In this document: piece after piece, positions 61,957 through 64,000 of the stretch
Layout: the number at the start of each line of letters is the position of its first letter
Numbering within the stretch: the stretch's first letter is position 1
Assembly (NCBI RefSeq): GCF_030403435.1
Contig: NZ_JAUEPH010000002.1
Span: 372,001-436,000 of the forward strand
Length of the DNA stretch: 64,000 nucleotides
Direction: 5' to 3'
DNA from: Algoriphagus sediminis
GTDB taxonomy: Bacteria > Bacteroidota > Bacteroidia > Cytophagales > Cyclobacteriaceae
Made by a program: the position numbers and the translations under genes
The notes under the pieces: model-generated
Databases searched by the model: none
Seen by the model: only the letters and a program-made list of their open reading frames with translations
What the model was told of the DNA's origin: nothing

Positions 61957-63303
61957 TCATTTGATTTGACTAAAATCGAAATCTTCCAGAAACTTCGTCG
62001 TAAAGTTTCCTGCATTGAACTGTTTATCATTCAGCAATGCAATGTGGAAAGGAATGGTGGTCTTCACCCCTTCGATCACGAATTCTTCCAAGGAACGCTT
62101 CATTCTTACGATTACTTCTTCACGGCTTTGTCCACTGACAATAAGCTTAGCGATCATTGAATCATAATTTGGGGGGATAATGTATCCAGCGTATACGTGA
62201 GAGTCCACCCTCACTCCACGGCCACCCGGTATATGCAGGTTTTTGATTAAACCCGGGCTAGGTCGGAAGCCGTTGGCAGGATCTTCAGCATTGATCCTAC
62301 ATTCCATAGCAAATAGCTTTGGGTAGTAGTTTCGTCCACTGATATTTTCCCCAGCCGCAACTTTGATTTGCTCCTTGATCAAATCAAAATCGGTCACTTC
62401 TTCTGTAATAGGGTGTTCTACCTGGATTCGGGTATTCATTTCCATGAAGTAGAAATTCCTGTGTTTATCCACTAGAAACTCTATGGTACCTGCTCCTTCA
62501 TATTTTATGGCTTCAGCTCCCTTGATGGCAGCTTTTCCCATCTCTTCCCTCAATTCATCTGTGATAAAAGGGGATGGGGTTTCCTCAACAAGTTTTTGGT
62601 GACGCCTCTGAATCGAACAATCTCTCTCTGAAAGGTGGCATGCCTTTCCCCTACGATCACCGATAATTTGAATTTCAATGTGTCTAGGTTCTTCTATGAA
62701 TTTTTCAAGATACATGCCGTCATTTCCAAATGCAGCACTTGATTCCATTCGGGCATCATCCCAAGCCTTTTTGAATCCGGCCTCTTCTTTTACTATTCTC
62801 ATCCCACGGCCTCCACCACCAGCAGTAGCTTTAAGGATTACGGGATAACCGATTTCTTTGGCCAGTTTCATTCCCTGCTCAGCAGATTCCAAGAGTCCCT
62901 CGGAACCGGGAATCGTCGGAACACCTGCCTTTTTCATGGTTTCCTTAGCGGTGGCTTTATCGCCCATTCGATTAATCATATCCGCGCTGGCACCGATGAA
63001 CTTGATATTATATTCATCACAAATTTTTGAAAACTCCGCGTTTTCGGACAAAAATCCATAGCCCGGATGAATGGCATCAGCATTAGTAATTTCGGCTGCT
63101 GCAATTATGTTTGGGATATTCAGATAGGAATTTTTGCTTGGAGCAGGCCCAATGCAGACAGCTTCATCAGCAAATCTAACATGGAGGCTATCTTTGTCCG
63201 CAGTGGAATAAACTGCGACGGTTTTAACCCCCATTTCTTTACATGAGCGAATGACCCTAAGGGCGATTTCTCCTCTATTTGCAATTAAGACTTTATTAAA
63301 CAC
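61957..63303 (-). CDS. accC: Acetyl-CoA carboxylase, biotin carboxylase subunit
   Basis: A 448-residue enzyme of normal length. [24 protein letters not shown] opens it, [18 protein letters not shown] follows, and the ATP-grasp segments are [23 protein letters not shown] and [20 protein letters not shown]. It uses ATP and bicarbonate to carboxylate biotin on AccB, the first step of fatty-acid synthesis. It is 26 bases after accB. Confidence 0.96.
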   Translation of the reverse strand: MFNKVLIANRGEIALRVIRSCKEMGVKTVAVYSTADKDSLHVRFADEAVCIGPAPSKNSYLNIPNIIAAAEITNADAIHPGYGFLSENAEFSKICDEYNIKFIGASADMINRMGDKATAKETMKKAGVPTIPGSEGLLESAEQGMKLAKEIGYPVILKATAGGGGRGMRIVKEEAGFKKAWDDARMESSAAFGNDGMYLEKFIEEPRHIEIQIIGDRRGKACHLSERDCSIQRRHQKLVEETPSPFITDELREEMGKAAIKGAEAIKYEGAGTIEFLVDKHRNFYFMEMNTRIQVEHPITEEVTDFDLIKEQIKVAAGENISGRNYYPKLFAMECRINAEDPANGFRPSPGLIKNLHIPGGRGVRVDSHVYAGYIIPPNYDSMIAKLIVSGQSREEVIVRMKRSLEEFVIEGVKTTIPFHIALLNDKQFNAGNFTTKFLEDFDFSQIK

Positions 63304-63329
63304 AACAATGAGTTAGGTGAAAAATGAGT

Positions 63330-63800
63330 TTATCCTGCAGGATCTACAAGGAAAAGTGGCTGATCATACTCCACTGGAGTGGCATTAGCGACAAGAATCT
63401 TTACAATTTTTCCAGAAATCTCTGATTCGATTTCATTGAATAGTTTCATGGCTTCGATGATACAAACTGTGTCACCTGCCTTGATTTTACTTCCTTCGCT
63501 TACAAATGGATCAGCATCAGGGTTAGGAGTCTGGTAGAAGGTTCCAATCATGGGAGATTTGATTTCCACAAGATTAGACGGAGTTTCAGATGTGCTTGTC
63601 TCTGGGGTTGCTGCAGGTGCAGGAGCTGGTGCTGCCACTGGACTTGGAGCAGGAGCAGAGTTGACTTCTACTGTTTTTACAGGTGCGGAGTCTGCGTATT
63701 TTTTAATAGAAAGTTCGAATTCACCGGTTTTGATTTTTACCTCAGCCAAGCCTGAATTTGAGATATAATCGATTAGTTCTTGAATCTCTTTTGCTTTCAT
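63330..63800 (-). CDS. accB: Biotin carboxyl carrier protein
   Basis: A 156-residue carrier. The biotinylation site is in [13 protein letters not shown], with Lys119 the biotinylated residue, in a normal C-terminal domain (about residues 80-156). A flexible Ala/Pro linker ([17 protein letters not shown]) joins it to an N-terminal helix region. It carries CO2 between AccC and the carboxyltransferase. It lies between efp (73 bases upstream) and accC, an arrangement common in Bacteroidota. Confidence 0.96.
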   Translation of the reverse strand: MKAKEIQELIDYISNSGLAEVKIKTGEFELSIKKYADSAPVKTVEVNSAPAPSPVAAPAPAPAATPETSTSETPSNLVEIKSPMIGTFYQTPNPDADPFVSEGSKIKAGDTVCIIEAMKLFNEIESEISGKIVKILVANATPVEYDQPLFLVDPAG

Positions 63801-63873
63801 GAAGATTAAGGTTTTAAAGTGGTTTACTGATTTTTAATCAGGTTATTGGCTACAAAGCCTTTTAATATACGAA

Positions 63874-64000
63874 TTACTTTACTCGTTCAGAGTATGAACC
63901 ATCACGAGTATCTACTTTGATCAGGGTGTCCTGATCCACAAAAAGTGGGACCATGACAGTTGCACCTGTCTCCAATGTAGCAGGTTTTAATGTATTCGTG
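63874..64000 (-). CDS. efp: Elongation factor P, C-terminal end (cut by the window edge)
   Basis: Only the last ~42 codons are in the window. The minus-strand reading [20 protein letters not shown] followed by [19 protein letters not shown] and a TAA (63876-63874) is the conserved OB-fold end of EF-P. EF-P relieves ribosome stalling at polyproline. Its place just upstream of accB-accC agrees with the usual Bacteroidota order. Confidence 0.95.
   Translation of the reverse strand, partial: TNTLKPATLETGATVMVPLFVDQDTLIKVDTRDGSYSERVK

Overview
The window looks like a chromosomal segment of a Bacteroidota bacterium, most likely order Cytophagales (an Algoriphagus/Cyclobacteriaceae-like genome; the genus is inference). 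The reasons are: a TonB-dependent receptor with a carboxypeptidase-like N-terminal domain paired with a DUF4249 lipoprotein, a BlaI/BlaR1-TonB operon, a split transketolase, a fused alpha-beta 2-oxoacid dehydrogenase E1, the efp-accB-accC order, many short SPII lipoproteins, and several promoter boxes of the Bacteroidota -7 type TAnnTTTG.

Layout. 1-8.7 kb: the start of a VWA (Bat-type) membrane protein, the receptor/DUF4249 pair, a BlaI-BlaR1-TonB signalling operon behind a perfect palindrome, a small lipoprotein, a cold-shock protein and a DUF2254 membrane protein. 8.8-23.3 kb: secreted hydrolases and lipoproteins (two M14 carboxypeptidases, a 3-keto-disaccharide hydrolase-type DUF1080 protein with a Gfo/Idh/MocA oxidoreductase, a cyclase, a Tricorn-type protease, a GH99-like/WbsX protein, a GNAT enzyme). 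23.4-33.3 kb: the accessory region. It holds an MFS transporter, a broken DsrE gene, a transposase remnant and a hairpin-rich noncoding block, all between two copies of a 53-bp repeat. Next comes a one-directional run of gene units separated by long imperfect inverted repeats that resemble integron attC sites. The largest unit is an XRE-Mod-Res type III restriction-modification module flanked by its own pair of direct repeats. No integrase is present in the window. 33.4-47.2 kb: housekeeping genes (transketolase halves, Bcp, M23, S66 and S13 cell-wall peptidases, YggS, alanine dehydrogenase, 2-oxoacid dehydrogenase E1). 47.3-51.7 kb: a lipoprotein, an orphan LuxE-like acyl-protein synthetase, a 39-residue lipoprotein, a sigma-54 response regulator without a DNA-binding domain, RNase P RNA and a DUF3109 protein. 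51.7-61.1 kb: a tight run on the minus strand built around planctomycete-type cytochrome/DUF1501 proteins with a SIS protein and an HGSNAT-like acyltransferase. 61.4-64 kb: a small lipoprotein and the efp-accB-accC fatty-acid cluster.

How the genes fit together. Most of the window is cell-envelope, secreted-enzyme and central-metabolism content in short operons separated by clear hairpin terminators. The standout is the 23.4-33.3 kb block, where repeats, gene remnants and promoter-poor small genes point to repeated insertion and excision. I saw no tRNA or rRNA genes and no CRISPR array.
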